Shown: positions 11,918-24,019 of the stretch, piece after piece
Layout: the number at the start of each line of letters is the position of its first letter
How positions within the stretch are numbered: position 1 is the stretch's first letter
Origin: Zingiber officinale
Lineage: Eukaryota; Streptophyta; Magnoliopsida; Zingiberales; Zingiberaceae
Direction: 5' to 3'
Assembly: GCF_018446385.1 (NCBI RefSeq)
Contig: NC_055990.1
Coordinates: 138,396,996 to 138,460,995 of the forward strand
DNA length: 64,000 bases
Translations under genes and position numbers: made by a program
Notes under the pieces: generated by a model
Told to the model about the DNA's origin: nothing
Database searches by the model: none
The model's input: the letters and a program-made list of their open reading frames with translations, nothing else

Positions 11918-12228
11918 CAATCGATCCATTGATCGATTGGAATAGTCGGATCGATCCAGTGATCGATCCAGCATGCTACTGTATGCGGAACCTGGGTTGG
12001 ATCGATCCAGTGATCGATCCAGCACGCTATTGTGCTCGGGGCGATGTTCTGGATCGATCGGCTGATCGATCCAGGCTAACCAATCGATTCCAGAGCCTTC
12101 TGTTTGCGACAGAATTTGCTGGATCAATCGACTGATCGATCCAGAGGCCTACTGTTCGCGGAACAAGTTGCCCAGTCGATCGATTGATCGATTGATGACC
12201 CCCAATCGATCCACCGATCGATTGGGGT
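11918..12228. repeat. Palindrome cluster with ATCGATC core, second LTR copy
   Basis: This is the counterpart of 4855-5185. The CCCCAATCGATC/GATCGATTGGGG hairpin is conserved near 12200-12228, and one unit is partly deleted. Its presence in both LTRs shows that it belongs to the element. Confidence 0.85.
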
Positions 12229-13515
12229 TTCTGATTTCGCACCAGAAGTCTGATTTCAGCACTGTTTCGTGCCAAAAATCGCTTATATCAATACTCAATT
12301 AAATCAAATTCTTCCTAACATCAATTATCTAACATTCTAAACATGGCATGGTGCATAATCCACTAATTCATAACATTTAAGCAAACTGAACTGCAAAAAA
12401 CTAAAAATGACAAAGTTCTATTTATTAAAATTGCTAAAATCCCTAGGATCTTTATTCTAAACTCCAGCTCACACACATCTTCATCGTTGCATTGACCTCC
12501 AGCCTCCACTAGTCCATCTTCCCTTTACCTTTATCTGTAGTATAAGGAAAATAGTATCTGTAAGCTTGAGAGCTTAGTAAGAAACCTTCTACCTCACTAA
12601 AACATATAAACGATGTAATTCATGGTTTCAAAACATGATATTTAAAATATGTGTTGAACATGCTAAGACATGGCATTCTAGCATACAAAACATGGAACTA
12701 AGAAATTGAACATGGCAATAAAACTAATCATAAACTATCATATTGTATCAACAGAGAACTAAACTGGTAGAAAAGCTAAACTGAGCTAAGTCTAGCTCGT
12801 GCTAAAGCTGTACTGAATTCACCTAACTATCTTGTGAGAGTTTGAAAACTTTGTACATATAATAGGTGAAAATACTAATCATGCTACTGATGGGCCCGGC
12901 ATCTGTACGTGCTATGCGCGCATCCCTAACTAGATCCGGGTTTGCAAGTCCCGAACTTAGTAGGGTCACTAGGTTATCTGAACCTAGGGACGACTGTGGG
13001 AGTCCAACCCAATGGATATCTAATCCGGTACAGTGCCACTGAGAAAGTAAAATACTGAACATAAGCTAATAAATACTTGTCTTGCTTTTACTAGGTTATC
13101 TAAACCTAGGACTAGGTTGTCTGAACCTAGAGGCGATTGTGGGAGCCCACCCATTGGACATCTAGTTCCATAAAAGCTGTAGCAAGACCATATGAACTGT
13201 AAAAATGCCTCTATTGCATTTATCTAAGCTATTAAAATGCCTAGGATGGCATTTAACTAAGCTAAGCATTTAATCAAACGCTTGGTGTGCGCTAATTCAC
13301 ACCCTATTGCTAAAAATCTGCATACGACTAAAACAATACATACAATCATACGAAAGCTACTTATACTGCAGGTGAGGGGTTTCTTACCTCCTGTTTGGAT
13401 TTTCTTACGATTCTAATCGCTAGATTTTCGGAGGAGACGATCCTTTCGACGATCTTCTCACGTCTATGCGTTCCTCTCGCGGAGGGAAGCGTCCTCGTAT
13501 CCCTTATGTCACCGG

Positions 13516-16061
13516 TGTTGGTTGCTACTCGGAAAACCTAGAGGTTCCACTGTACAAAAATTTTGTACAAAGGTCTGAACCTTTTCCTAGTTACCATGTG
13601 TTCTTTTAAATTAAATTTTGGATCGCCTGCGGAACTTAACACGTTTGATCCAAAACTTAATCTATTCGTTATTTTAGGTTTTGACTTGGGTCTCCTGCGG
13701 GACTTAACACGTTCGACCCAAATCACCTTAAGTTATTAATTCCATTAAATATTAATTTCCATAATTGGTTCCCAGTACTGACGTGGCGAGGCACATGGCC
13801 TTCTTGGATATGGGAGCAACCACCACCGACTAGACAAAACCTTTTATGGAAAGCTAATATTTAATTTCCTAAAATAACTTTAGGTTAACCGAAAAGAACA
13901 ATCAAATCACAAGGGAAAGAAAAACAAAAGAACACTATATCGAAAACAAATTCGAAACTCTAGAATCGTATGCCTCTTGTATTTAGTATTATTTTCAAAA
14001 ATAACTAGTATGATGCGGAAACAAAAATTACTAGTTATACCTTTTAGAAATACCTCTTGATCTTCTACCGTATTCCTCTTCTAACCTCGGACATTGTATG
14101 GGCAACGATCTTCCGAGATGAGAACCACCAAGCACCTTCTTCTTCCTTACAAGTTTCGGCCATCAAAACTTCTCCTAGGATGAAGAGGTTCGGCCACCAC
14201 CACCATGCTCCAAGGGATGCTAGAAAAGAGGCTTCTTTTCTCTCCTTCTTCTCCTTCTTAGATCCGGCCACCAAAGCTATCTCCACCATGAGAAGGTTTC
14301 GGCCATACAAAGGAGAGGAGAGGAAAGAAAGGGTCGGCCACACCCAAGGAGAAAAGAGAGGAAAAATAGAATAGAGTCGTTAGCCTTGAAGCCTCCTCTA
14401 CCCCCTCTTTATAATCCTTAGTCTTGGCAAATAAGGAAAATTTAATAAAAACTTCCTTAATTCTTTTGCCATTGAAAAGGAAAATTTATTTAATTAAAAT
14501 AATTTTCTCTTTTCAAATTATAATGGTCGGCCACTCTTCTCCCCAAAACAAGGAGAGTTTTAATTAAAACAAAAATTAAATTTCCTAATTTGTTTCTAGA
14601 AATTTATAAAAATTTCTCCAATAATTTTAATCCCTTCATGATTGGTTAATAAAAAGAAATTTTATAAATTAAAATCTTTCTTTTAAACATTTGGATAATT
14701 TCCAAAAAGGAAAGTTATCTCTAAAAATTAAAATTTCCTTTCAATCTACAAATAAGGAAAGATATTAAATCTTTTCTTAATCTTTTGTAGAAACTAATAA
14801 AAGAGAATTTTTAATTTTTAAACTTTCTTTTAAATCATGAATATAATTAAAAGGAAAGTTTTTACCAAAATTAAAATCAACCTTTTAATCTACAAATAAG
14901 GAAAGAGATTTTAACTCTTCTCTTAATCTTTTGTAGAATCTTATAAAAGGAAGGATTTAAATTTTTAAACTCTCTTTTAAATTATATTATCCACATAAGA
15001 AAAATTTTAAAATTAAAATTTCTTTTTATTTTAATAGGGCCGGCCACATGAATTCACCCATGAACATACCCATGGTCGGCCCTAGCTTGGTCTCCAAGCT
15101 AGCTTGGCCAGCCCCTATAGGATGGGTAAGAAGGTGGGTATAGTACTCTATAATTAAGAGGCTACGATAGGGACCGATAGGAGGAATTGGTTTTGGTCTC
15201 CCGATAAAATTAAGCATCCCGTGCTCGCCCCGAACACAACTTAATTTTATCAATAATAATTCATTCCACTAGAGAACTATTATTGAACTACCGCACCAAT
15301 CCCAAATTACATTTTGGGCTCCTTCTTATCATGAGTGTGTTAGTCTCCCTGTGTTTAAGATAACAAATGTCCACTAATTAAGTAAGTTACTGACAACTCA
15401 CTTAATTAATATCTAGCTCCAAGAGTAGTACCACTCAACTTCATCGTCATGTCGGACTAAGTCCACCTGCAGGGTTTAACATGACAATCCTTATGAGCTC
15501 CTCTTGGGGACATTCTCAACCTAGATTACTAGGACACAGTTTCCTTCTATAATCAACAACACACACTATAAGTGATATCATTTCCCAACTTATCGGGCTT
15601 ATTGATTCATCGAACTAAATCTCACCCATTGATAAATTAAAGAAATAAATATCAAATATATGTGATTGTTATTGTATTAGGATTAAGAGCACACACTTCT
15701 ATAATAACTGAGGTCTTTGTCCCTTTATAAAGTCAGTATAAAAGAAACGACCTCTAATGGTCCTACTCAATACACTCTTAGTGTACTAGTGTAATTATAT
15801 AGTTAAGATAAACCAACACCTAATTACACTACGACCTTCCAATGGTTTGTTCCTTTCCATCATGGTCGTGAGCTACTATTTATAATTTATAAGGTACTGA
15901 TAACATGATCTTCTGTGTGTGACACCACACACCATGTTATCTACAATATAAATTAATTGAACAACTACATTTATCACAAATGTAGACATTTGACCAATGT
16001 GATTCTTATTTTTAGATAAATGTTTATACCAAAAGCTAGGCTTTTAGTATACACTCTAACA
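13516..16061 (-). mobile_element. Solo LTR of copia A family
   Basis: This is 2546 bp starting TGTTGG and ending CTAACA, flanked by perfect 5-bp duplications ACCGG (13511-13515 and 16062-16066). The sequence matches the LTRs at 47685-50277 and 54911-57503 and, more distantly, 20472-23100. There is no internal sequence, so it is a solo LTR left by LTR-LTR recombination. Open frames inside it (14057-14374 plus and 14343-14065 minus) recur in the other copies but carry no recognisable domain. Confidence 0.9.
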
Positions 16062-16266
16062 ACCGGGAGGTGCTCCTAGAGCCCTTGGCTTGGTGCGCCG
16101 AGAGAAGGAGGAGGAAAGGAAGGGGTCGGCAGAAACTAGGGTGAGGAAGGAGAAGTTGCCGATTAAAATTCTATCTCCCCACTTATTAATTCCGATTTAT
16201 ATTAAGTGGTAATTTCGGCCCAACTTGAATATAAATTTAATTGTTTCCCTTTCCTTTCAGCACGGT

Positions 16267-16346
16267 CCTGCTGGGTTCACTTGGTTTACTAAAGCTATCT
16301 ATAAGTCATAGGGTTCGCTAGGTCTCGGGTTCAATTCCCGCGTAGG
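16267..16346 (+). ncRNA. tRNA-like segment, second LTR copy
   Basis: This equals the 6663-6742 segment, with the same B box and T-arm hairpin, about 140 bp from the LTR edge. See that entry. Confidence 0.4.
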
Positions 16347-16477
16347 CTATTTTCGTTTCCTATTTATTTTTGCTACTTTCGCTAATCTAAAAATTCCATA
16401 AAAATATCCTAAAATTCCAGAAAAATACTAGGATATTTCTAATAATCATTTTGAGAATTTTCGAGCGTTACATGTGG

Positions 16478-18330
16478 AGTATCAAATTGCTTGCAAATTT
16501 TTAAGTTCAAGAGAATCTGTTGGATTCTAAATGTCATTTAAGATGAGATTTGTGATAGCACATTAAATTTTGATACACTGAGTTGGCATTGGACACCAAT
16601 CAGAATTAGTAGCAATATAATCTAATGATTTAAAGGCAGATCAGTTTGTGCCATAGATAATTTGCTGATTTATGCCATCTGAATTCTTTTCTGGCTGCTG
16701 TAATTGCATGAATTTCGCAACCTGAAGTTTTTGGAGCTGTGCTGATTGTTGTTGCTGGAATCAGAGAGTTGGAATTTGGGAATGTTTAAATTGAAATCTG
16801 GAAACCAGAGAAATCAGTTGTATTTCTTATATTGGCATGATTCATGAGCACATGAATTGCAGTAATTAATTTGATTGGAATTTGATCTCGGAAGCTGCAG
16901 TTGAATACAATAATTTATCTTGCTGTGTAGTTATAGATTCCATCTGATTTAACAGTGTAATTTTGGCATGCTGAAATTGGGAATTAGAATGGAATTTCAG
17001 AACCTGTACTAGGATGTAGAGCATGAATTTCAGAATCTGGAATTATGAAAATACACTGCTAGAAACAAAGAAAAGAAGAGAAGAAAAGAACCTGTAGAAT
17101 GATGTTGAACCAGGTTGCTGAGATTCTGAAATGATACTTTCAGTTCAATGGTAAATGGGATCTCATTCCAAGCTAATCTTTCTTAATGCAGGCCAATTTT
17201 CCATGAATATTGAATTCTGAAACTAAGGATCAGAAACAAGGTGAATTCAATACCATGCTTGCTGAATATAGCTGAATTTCAGATTTCTGTACAGAAATTT
17301 CATAAACCAGAGGTGTAAAGAACATACCATGAAAGGAGGAATTATAATGAATTAAGATTGGATTCCTTTAATACCATGATTGCATTGCATTCCTTCTAAT
17401 GCTTGTGAGAGTTTTATGTGCTAATTCTTGTCATTGATATCTTGGAGCTCCGGTTGTACAATTATTGAGGATATTCTCTTGAAACTGAATTTTCATGGGT
17501 ACAAAAGTCTGCAGAATGAGAACAAGATCAGTACATTGAAGAGTATCAAGTCATTTTATACATGTTGAGTTTCATTGTCCGAGACGACCAATGTTTTAAG
17601 TGTGGGGGAGGGAATTATTCTTCATGATTTGAGATTATTTTTGAGCTTCCAAATGCTGGAATGAAAGTGTAAGAGCTGGAAAAAACAGTGAAAACAGAAA
17701 AAAAAAAAACAGAGAAGAGGAAATGGCAAGACAAAAGAGTATCAAAGTTGGAGATTGAGTATCAAGATTCTTTGTTAGCCATCAATTTGAAGGAGAGGTT
17801 AGCTTGATGCTTTGAATTGGTAACGACAAATGGTATACAACTCTTTTCACATCAAATTGGTCAACTCATCAAGTATATTCCTCTAATACTCTTATCTTCT
17901 CATTTTCTTCATTAAATACTTTTCTTTTGCCATTTTCATTATTTTTCATTGTTCTTTTTTGCTTCCATTTCAATTCTTGTTGATAAAATCCTTTTGATTC
18001 ATGTATGCTATGTTTTATGGTGGTGGAGATTTAGAAAATAAGCAAGCTTATGGTAGTGAAATGTTGTGAGTTGCATTGAGTTGAACTCCACTAATATGCA
18101 TGTTTGAGTGTGAGGGCTAAAATAGGTGAATACCTTGTGAGATTGTAACTTGCTTAATTCTTCAATTGGATTGAAATCACCATACCTACTGATTATTGTT
18201 TGAATTGTATTCATGAATGTTTGTGATCTTTAAGATGATCTTAGTTAACTTCTTTTTACTATCTTCTAGGTATTGCTAAGGAATTTGTTTGGAGATGATT
18301 TTTAGTTTTCTTGACTTGAACGGGACGTCC
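16478..18330 (+). other. Non-coding 3' internal region of LARD-like element
   Basis: The LARD internal sequence resumes after the Tekay insertion. It is AT-rich and without coding signal; the small minus frame at 18008-18214 looks like chance. It contains a second internal purine tract at 17595-17612 and an A-rich run at 17700-17709. Confidence 0.6.
17595..17612 (+). promoter_or_regulatory. Internal polypurine-tract-like motif (copy 2)
   Basis: TTTTAAGTGTGGGGGAGGG is preceded by 'GAGACGACCAATG', close to the lead-in of copies 1 and 3. It lies about 740 bp upstream of the 3' LTR. Confidence 0.55.
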
Positions 18331-18350
18331 AAGGCTAAGTGTGGGGGATT
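18331..18350 (+). promoter_or_regulatory. Polypurine tract of the LARD-like element
   Basis: AAGGCTAAGTGTGGGGGATT abuts the LTR start TGATAACC at 18351 and is preceded by 'GGGACGTCC'. It is the third copy of the same block in this element. Confidence 0.8.
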
Positions 18351-20138
18351 TGATAACCATGATTTTGGCTATATTATTTTGAATCATAATGCATGTTTTT
18401 ATTGGTTTATTCATAGTTTAATCTCACATTAGCATCATATCTCAATATTGCATTTGATTTTGGACCTAATTGCAAATTAGTTAATTTTCATGGTATTTGA
18501 TACTAATATTTGTTTATTATTTTGTAGGCGTCAAAAGGGTCATGGACCCGATCAGATCAGGCTGTATTTGGCTCAAATCAAGGGCTAATCAAGTCGATCA
18601 AGCCTCGGAGCATTATAGGCCGTTCATCCAAAATTGATCAGATCTGAGCCATCCGTTGAGCATCTGGTTTATCCAATCTAAGGAGGGGTAGATCTGGACT
18701 ATTGATGAAGATCCAGAGGTTTTTAGTTCGATCTGAAGATGTCTCCACCGTTAATCGAGATCAGAGCATTCTTGGTCGTCGGATCAAATCTGAGGGAGGT
18801 TTAAAACATTGAGAAGCTACAGTGTACACCTTGGACTCGGCTCACGATTTTAGCTACAATGTTCTTCTTCTCCGCCATGACGCCGAAGTTCCCATTCCCA
18901 AATTCAGATCCGAGAGCTTGCCTTCTTCGCCGACGACGATATCCGAGCTCCGGCGTTCACTTTCTGGCGATCAGAGAGCGATCGAGGGAGGTCTCCAGTT
19001 CGCGATTGAGTTCTGTTTCATCGCCACAAACCCGATCGAGGGAGGTTCTAGATCGGTGTAATTCACCTCCACCAGAGCTTCGAGGGAGGTCTCCGGGAGC
19101 TACTGATACTCTTCCGATCTTTATTTCGCAGCAAGGCTGGGTTGATTTGGCCGGTCGATCTAGTTTTCAAATCCACAGAACTCGGCTCTGTTCTTCAGAT
19201 GGTGAGTTTATTAGACGAATGTGAGCTTCGAGGGAGGTCACCAGGAGCTGTGAGCAATCTCTGATGATAGTTTGAATCTTGGTTTATTGCTTGTTGGGTG
19301 TTTAAGGGAGGTTTCCGAAACACATCTGTTTCTGGCAGATTGAAGAGGTTTTGGCTACGGTTTTGAGTTGAGGAATGTTTAGGGTTTAGCTTTAATTGTT
19401 TTTATCTTTGAATTGTATTTGACTAGCTCAGATCTTCAGATCTGATACCTTCCTTGCAATTTCATTTCTATTTGAGTTTTAGATTTTCTGTTTTCAATTT
19501 CTTGCTTTCAAACCCGGATAATTGATCTGATACTGATACTAATCTTAGAGCTGTAGGTTTTGTTTGCAACACTGACACTGATAGTTTGTAGGTTTTGTTT
19601 GCAACACTGACACTGATAGTTTGTAGGTTTTATTGACTTAGTTAGCAATCCTTTGTTCTACACATTTAATCTTTGCTATGGTGAATAAGTGTGAATGATG
19701 AATGCTTTAACTAGATATTTTTAATTTCTACTGTGAATGAGAATGTTGAAGGCTTGAATGATTTATTAATGTGAATTTGAGTATAAGGTACATTAATTGA
19801 CTCATTTGATTCAATGTGGCATAAGAATCAGAATTTAGTTGATGCTCATTTGTTGAGATGTAAAAGAATTATGATTAGATGAGATTGATTTCCTTTGAGT
19901 GAATTCTTGAATTTATTAGATGAATTTAATGGAATTGTGAGTTAAATGGAAAGACTAAGTTGAATTTGTTGATGTAAAGAATTGATTGGAATTAATTCTA
20001 GAATTATCACACATTTAATAGTTACCCTCGGAAAAATACGACTTGAGACTCCATACTACACGAGTTTATTTTAGTTTATGTGAGTTTTAATTTTTATTAA
20101 TTTGGAGCGCCTCGTGACATGCAAAAAGGCCGACACCA
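18351..20138 (+). repeat. 3' LTR of the LARD-like element
   Basis: This is 1788 bp starting TGATAACC and ending CACCA. A 35-bp tandem duplication (19553-19587 and 19588-19622) is absent from the left LTR. The frames at 18822-19061 and 18859-19224 lie wholly inside the LTR and have no recognisable domain, so I do not call them genes. The next 5 bases, GATAC, are the candidate target duplication; its partner is off-window. Confidence 0.9.
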
Positions 20139-20471
20139 GATACAATCCGCGAAAAAAAATAGAATTTTACATATATGGATCCAATATTCCACAAAGGAAT
20201 GTACATGTAATCTAGATCGAAACAAAAATATAAAATCCTAAAACTAATGCAACTCCTACTGTATTTAATATATATAATCATGCACACATAAAAATGCCCT
20301 TAACATGTCCAAGGGTCCAATGACACACAATATCTATAAGCCATAATAGTTGGAGCATGCAACCACAGAGTTAGCTCATCCTACTATTATCCTGCCTAAA
20401 TTATGTATGAAATGTGCATAATTAAACTAAAAACCAAACACACAAAGACAAACCCTAGCTCCGATACTAAT
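20139..20471 (-). other. Leader (PBS side) of the split copia A element
   Basis: The text closely matches 54515-54910, the leader of the full-length copia A element. A decayed initiator-Met primer site (minus strand TAGTATCGGAGC) lies next to the LTR at 20472. The homology stops abruptly at the LARD LTR, so this copy was the LARD's insertion target. Confidence 0.75.
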
Positions 20472-23100
20472 TGTTGGTTGTTATGCGGAATATCATACCG
20501 GTTCCCTTGTATATAAATTTTGTACAAGTCTTGAACCTTTACTTACAACCTATTGTGTTCTTTAGAAATTAAATTAGGAATCACAAATGGAACTTAACAT
20601 TATTGATTCCAAATTTAACTTATTTGTTCTTGGTAGTTTAGACTTGGATCGCAAACGATGCTTAACATTATTGATCCAAATCCACCGATGTTACAAATTC
20701 AATTAAATATTAATTTCTAAAATTGGCTTCCAGGACTGCAAGACGAGGTACTAGACCTTCTTGGGTATGGGATCATCCACCATCGCCTAGTTAAAGCCTT
20801 TTAAAAAAATTTAATATTTAATTTCCTTCTAGTAACCTTAGGTTTAACCAAAAAGAATAATCGAATCACAAATTCGAAAAAACAAAAGAAACACAAAATT
20901 GAAAACATAAATTTGATTACCTTGATTCATTAGCCTCTTGTGTTTGGTATTTCAAGAACTAAATAAAAGATGAACTAATTATGATGCGAAAACTAATAAC
21001 TAGTGATACCTTTTATAGCTTATAGACCTTACGATCTTCTGTTATATTTCTCTTCTTATCTCGAACGTCGTGTGGGCGACGATCTACCGAGATGAGAATC
21101 CACCCAAGCTACCTTCCTCTCCAAGCAAGATTCGGCCACCTCAATAACTCCAAGAAAGGATGAGGTTCGGCCACCACCACCAAGCTCCAAGGGATGCTAG
21201 AAACAAAGCCTCCTTTCTCTCCTTCTCCAAGCAAAATCCGACCACCACAAGAGCTCCAAGAGATGATGTGGTTCGGCCTCAAGAAGAAGAAAGGAGAAGA
21301 GGAATAGGGTTGGTCACACCAAGGAAGAAAAGAGAGGGGAATAATAGAGGATATGCTATAAGGTGAGGCACCTCTACTCTCTCTTTTATATTCCTTGGTC
21401 TTGAAAAATAAGGAAAGTTTTATAAATAAAAACTTCCTTATATTCCTTGCCATTGTTTAAGAAGGAAAATTTAATTAAAATCTCCTTATTAAACCTCTAA
21501 TGGCCGGCCACCTTAATCCCTCCAAAAAAAGGAAAGTTTTAAACACAAAATTAAAACTTCCTAATTTGTTTCTGGAAATTTTTAAATAAAAATTTCTCTT
21601 TTGAAAACTCCCTTCATGGTTGGTCATAAAAGGAAACTTTTATAAATTAAAATCTCTCTATTAAAACATGTGGATGATTTTCAAAAAGGAAAGTTTTCTT
21701 TAAAATTAAAATCTTCCTCTAAATCTACAAATAAGGAAAGTTATTAAATCTTTTCTTAATCTTTTGTAGAAACTATAATAGGAAAGATTTAATTTTAAAA
21801 CTCTCTTTTAAATCATGAAGATGGTTACAAAAAAGGAAAGTTTTATCAAAAATTAAAATATTCCTTTTAACTACAAATAAGGAAAGATATCAAGCTTTTC
21901 TCTTAATCTTTTGTAGAAAGCTATAAAAGGAAAGATTTAAATTTTAAACTCTCTTTTAAAACCATGGCTTCCACATAAGAAAAATTTTAAAAAATAAAAT
22001 CCCTTTTATTTTATTTTGGCCAGCCACCTAAGCTTGGGTTCAAGCTAGGGCCGACCACTCAATGGGACCAACTCACCTTGGTTTGGCCGGCCCTAGCTTG
22101 GGCTCCAAGCTAGGCTTGGTCTCCAAGCTAGGCTTGGTCAGCCAACTTAAGGTGGGTAAGAAGGTGGGTATGAGTGGGTATAATACTTTATAAATAAGAG
22201 GCTATGACAGGGACCGAGACGAGGAATTGGTTTTGGTCTCCTGATGATCTTGAGCTTCCCATGTTCGCCCCGAACATACAACTCGAGTTCATCAATAATA
22301 ACTCATGCCACTAAAGAGTTATTATTAAACTACCACACCAATTCCATATTACTATATGAACTCCTACTTATCATGAGTGTGTTAGTCTCCCTGTGTTTAA
22401 GATATATAATGTCCACTAATTAAATGAGTTACTGACAACTCACTTAATTAATATCTAGCTCCAAGAGTTACCACTCAACCTTATCGTCATGTCGGACTAA
22501 GTCCACCTGCAGGGTTTACATGACCATCCTTATGAGCTCCTCTTACGGGCATCATCAACCTAGATTACTAGGACACAGTTTCCTTCTATAATCAACAACA
22601 TACACTATAAATAATATCATTTTCCAACTTATCAGACCTCTTGATTTATCGAACTAAATCTCACCCATTGATAAGTCAAAGAAATAAATATTAGATATAT
22701 GTGTTTGCTATTATATCATGATCAAGAGCACACACTTCCATAATAACAAAGGTCTTGTTCTTTTATTTAGTCAATATAAAAAGAACTTACCTTAAATGGT
22801 CCTGCTCAATACACTCAGAGTGTACTAGTGTAATTTTATAGTTAAGATAAACTAATACCAAATTGCACTACGACTATTCCAATGGTTTGTTCCTTTCCAT
22901 CTTAGTCGTGAGCTACTGCTTATAATTTATAAAGAATTGATAACATGATCTTCTATGTGTGACACCACACACCATGTTATCTACAATATAAATTAATTGA
23001 ACAACTACACTTAGCATATAAATGTAGACATTTGACCAATGTAATTCTTTATTTCAAAATAAAATGTTTACAAAAGACTAGCCTTTTAGTATACACTCTA
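20472..23100 (-). repeat. 5' LTR of the split copia A element
   Basis: It starts TGTTGG and runs parallel to the other copia A LTRs but is more diverged, so this is an older copy. It stops at ...ACTCTA, lacking the terminal ACA, where it joins copia C protease sequence. With the primer-site side on its left it is the 5' LTR of a minus-strand element. It carries the conserved block at 20730-20805 and the GTGTGTG hairpin near 22943-22982. Confidence 0.8.
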
Positions 23101-23950
23101 AGGACCCAGTGGGCAAAGATAAGGAATATGTTCCTACAACTATAACAAAAACTCTTGTGGCATTGCCTACTCGTAGGTCCACTTCACCTTTTGTTAATGT
23201 TCTACTATTTCTTAGCCCCTGCACATTAGTACAAATGTGAAATGCACACCCAATATCTAATACCCATGAAAAAGAAATAGATAGGTTGACTTCTAACATT
23301 TATACCTGAGGAAAAAGTCTCTCTTCTCTTCCGTTTCACTTCCTCTAGGTACAACTTGTAGTTCCGCTTCCAATGTCTGTTTTCACCACAGTGGAAGCAG
23401 GTTCCTTCCTTAGCTACCCCGCCTTTAGGTTTCAGTGCATGAGTCTTGCCTTTGCCTTTAGCTTGGGTCTTACCCTTACCTTTAGGCTTCCACTTGCCTT
23501 TGCCATTTGGCACCATCAAAATGGTACTAGGCTTTTCCTTCTTAAAGTCTTATTCAGCAGTTCTCAACATGCTCAACATCTCAAGCAGTGATTTGTCAAT
23601 TTCATTCATGTTATAGTTCATGAAAAATTAATTGTAGCTCTTGGACAATGATTGTAGAATAAGGTCAGTGGCAAATTCTTGTTCTAGTGGGAATCTTAAC
23701 TTTTGTAGATTCTCCACATACCCAATCATTTTGAGCATATAAGGCCCTACAGGACTTCCTTCTTGCATTATGCATTGAAATAGAGCCTTAGAGATCTCAA
23801 ATCTCTCATGCCTTACTTGTCCTTGATATAGTTGTCTAAGATGTTCAATCATATCATAAGCATCAATGTTCTCATGTTGCTTATGAAGCTCAGAGTTAAT
23901 GGTAGCGAGCATAAGGCATGATACATCTAATGCATCGTCTTGATACTTCT
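23101..23950 (-). pseudogene. Copia C gag and protease start, truncated
   Basis: The minus-strand frame 23912-23628 reads as a UBN2-type copia gag core (stretches such as EGSPVGPYMLKMIGYVENL). After a frame break, 23519-23226 carries a knuckle-like CFHCGENRHWKRN whose last Cys is replaced. A further frame, 23299-23101, holds the protease start VLDIGCAFHICTN, in which the catalytic DTG/DSG has become DIG. The text stops mid-domain at LPTGS, where the copia A LTR begins. The rest of pol is presumably left of the window. A run of 17 G at 23985-24001 interrupts the gag N-terminus. Confidence 0.8.
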
Positions 23951-23984
23951 TATAAGCATCCTTATCATCTCTAGTGGTAATAGT

Positions 23985-24001
23985 GGGGGGGGGGGGGGGG
24001 G
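23985..24001 (+). repeat. G17 homopolymer
   Basis: Seventeen consecutive G interrupt the gag N-terminal region of copia C. It may be slippage or an assembly error. Confidence 0.9.
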
Positions 24002-24019
24002 TACTTCAAGAATGGACTG

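Larger units (their letters stand above)
4610..16472 (-). mobile_element. Ty3/gypsy chromovirus, Tekay/Del-like, nested in the LARD-like element
   Basis: The two LTRs are 4610-6866 and 11675-16472; the second is lengthened by a nested solo LTR. Both start TGTAACG and end TTACA. A minus-strand gag-pol lies between them, with an initiator-Met primer site at 11660-11671 and a PPT at 6867-6882. The flanking 5-mers are TGAGG (4605-4609) and TGTGG (16473-16477), a target duplication with one mismatch. The chromodomain-like C-terminus and long LTRs (about 2.25 kb) fit the Tekay/Del clade; the clade name is inferred from domain order. Confidence 0.9.
11675..16472 (-). repeat. 5' LTR of the Tekay-like element, interrupted by a solo LTR
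   Basis: It matches 4610-6866 over its full length once the nested 13516-16061 insertion and its ACCGG duplication are removed (about 2.25 kb). In the palindrome cluster about 12 bp present in the left LTR are missing here, near 12080. It ends TTACA at 16472. Confidence 0.9.
1..20138 (+). mobile_element. Non-autonomous gypsy-type LTR element (LARD-like), left LTR cut by window edge
   Basis: The element is bounded by a partial 5' LTR (1-962) and a full 3' LTR (18351-20138). It has a tRNA-Asp primer site, two ORFs at its 5' end, and a purine tract at 18341-18350 next to the 3' LTR. No protease, RT or integrase is visible once the nested Tekay-like insertion (4610-16472) is removed. That leaves about 8.3 kb in the window, or about 9.1 kb with the missing 791 bp of the left LTR. 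The tRNA-Asp primer site and the repeated G-rich purine tracts recall the Athila/Tat side of Ty3/gypsy. The element lies inside a copia A leader: the sequence right of 20138 continues that leader. The left target duplication is outside the window. Confidence 0.8.

Noticed and set aside
14057-14374. Frame recurring at 14057, 48227 and 55454 with a shared 60-residue start
   Set aside because: It is shared only because these are copies of one LTR; it is antisense to the element, has different ends in each copy and no recognisable domain.
18822-19224. Arg/Ser-rich frames in the LARD 3' LTR
   Set aside because: They lie wholly in a GC-richer part of the LTR, overlap each other in two frames, and have no homology that I recognise.
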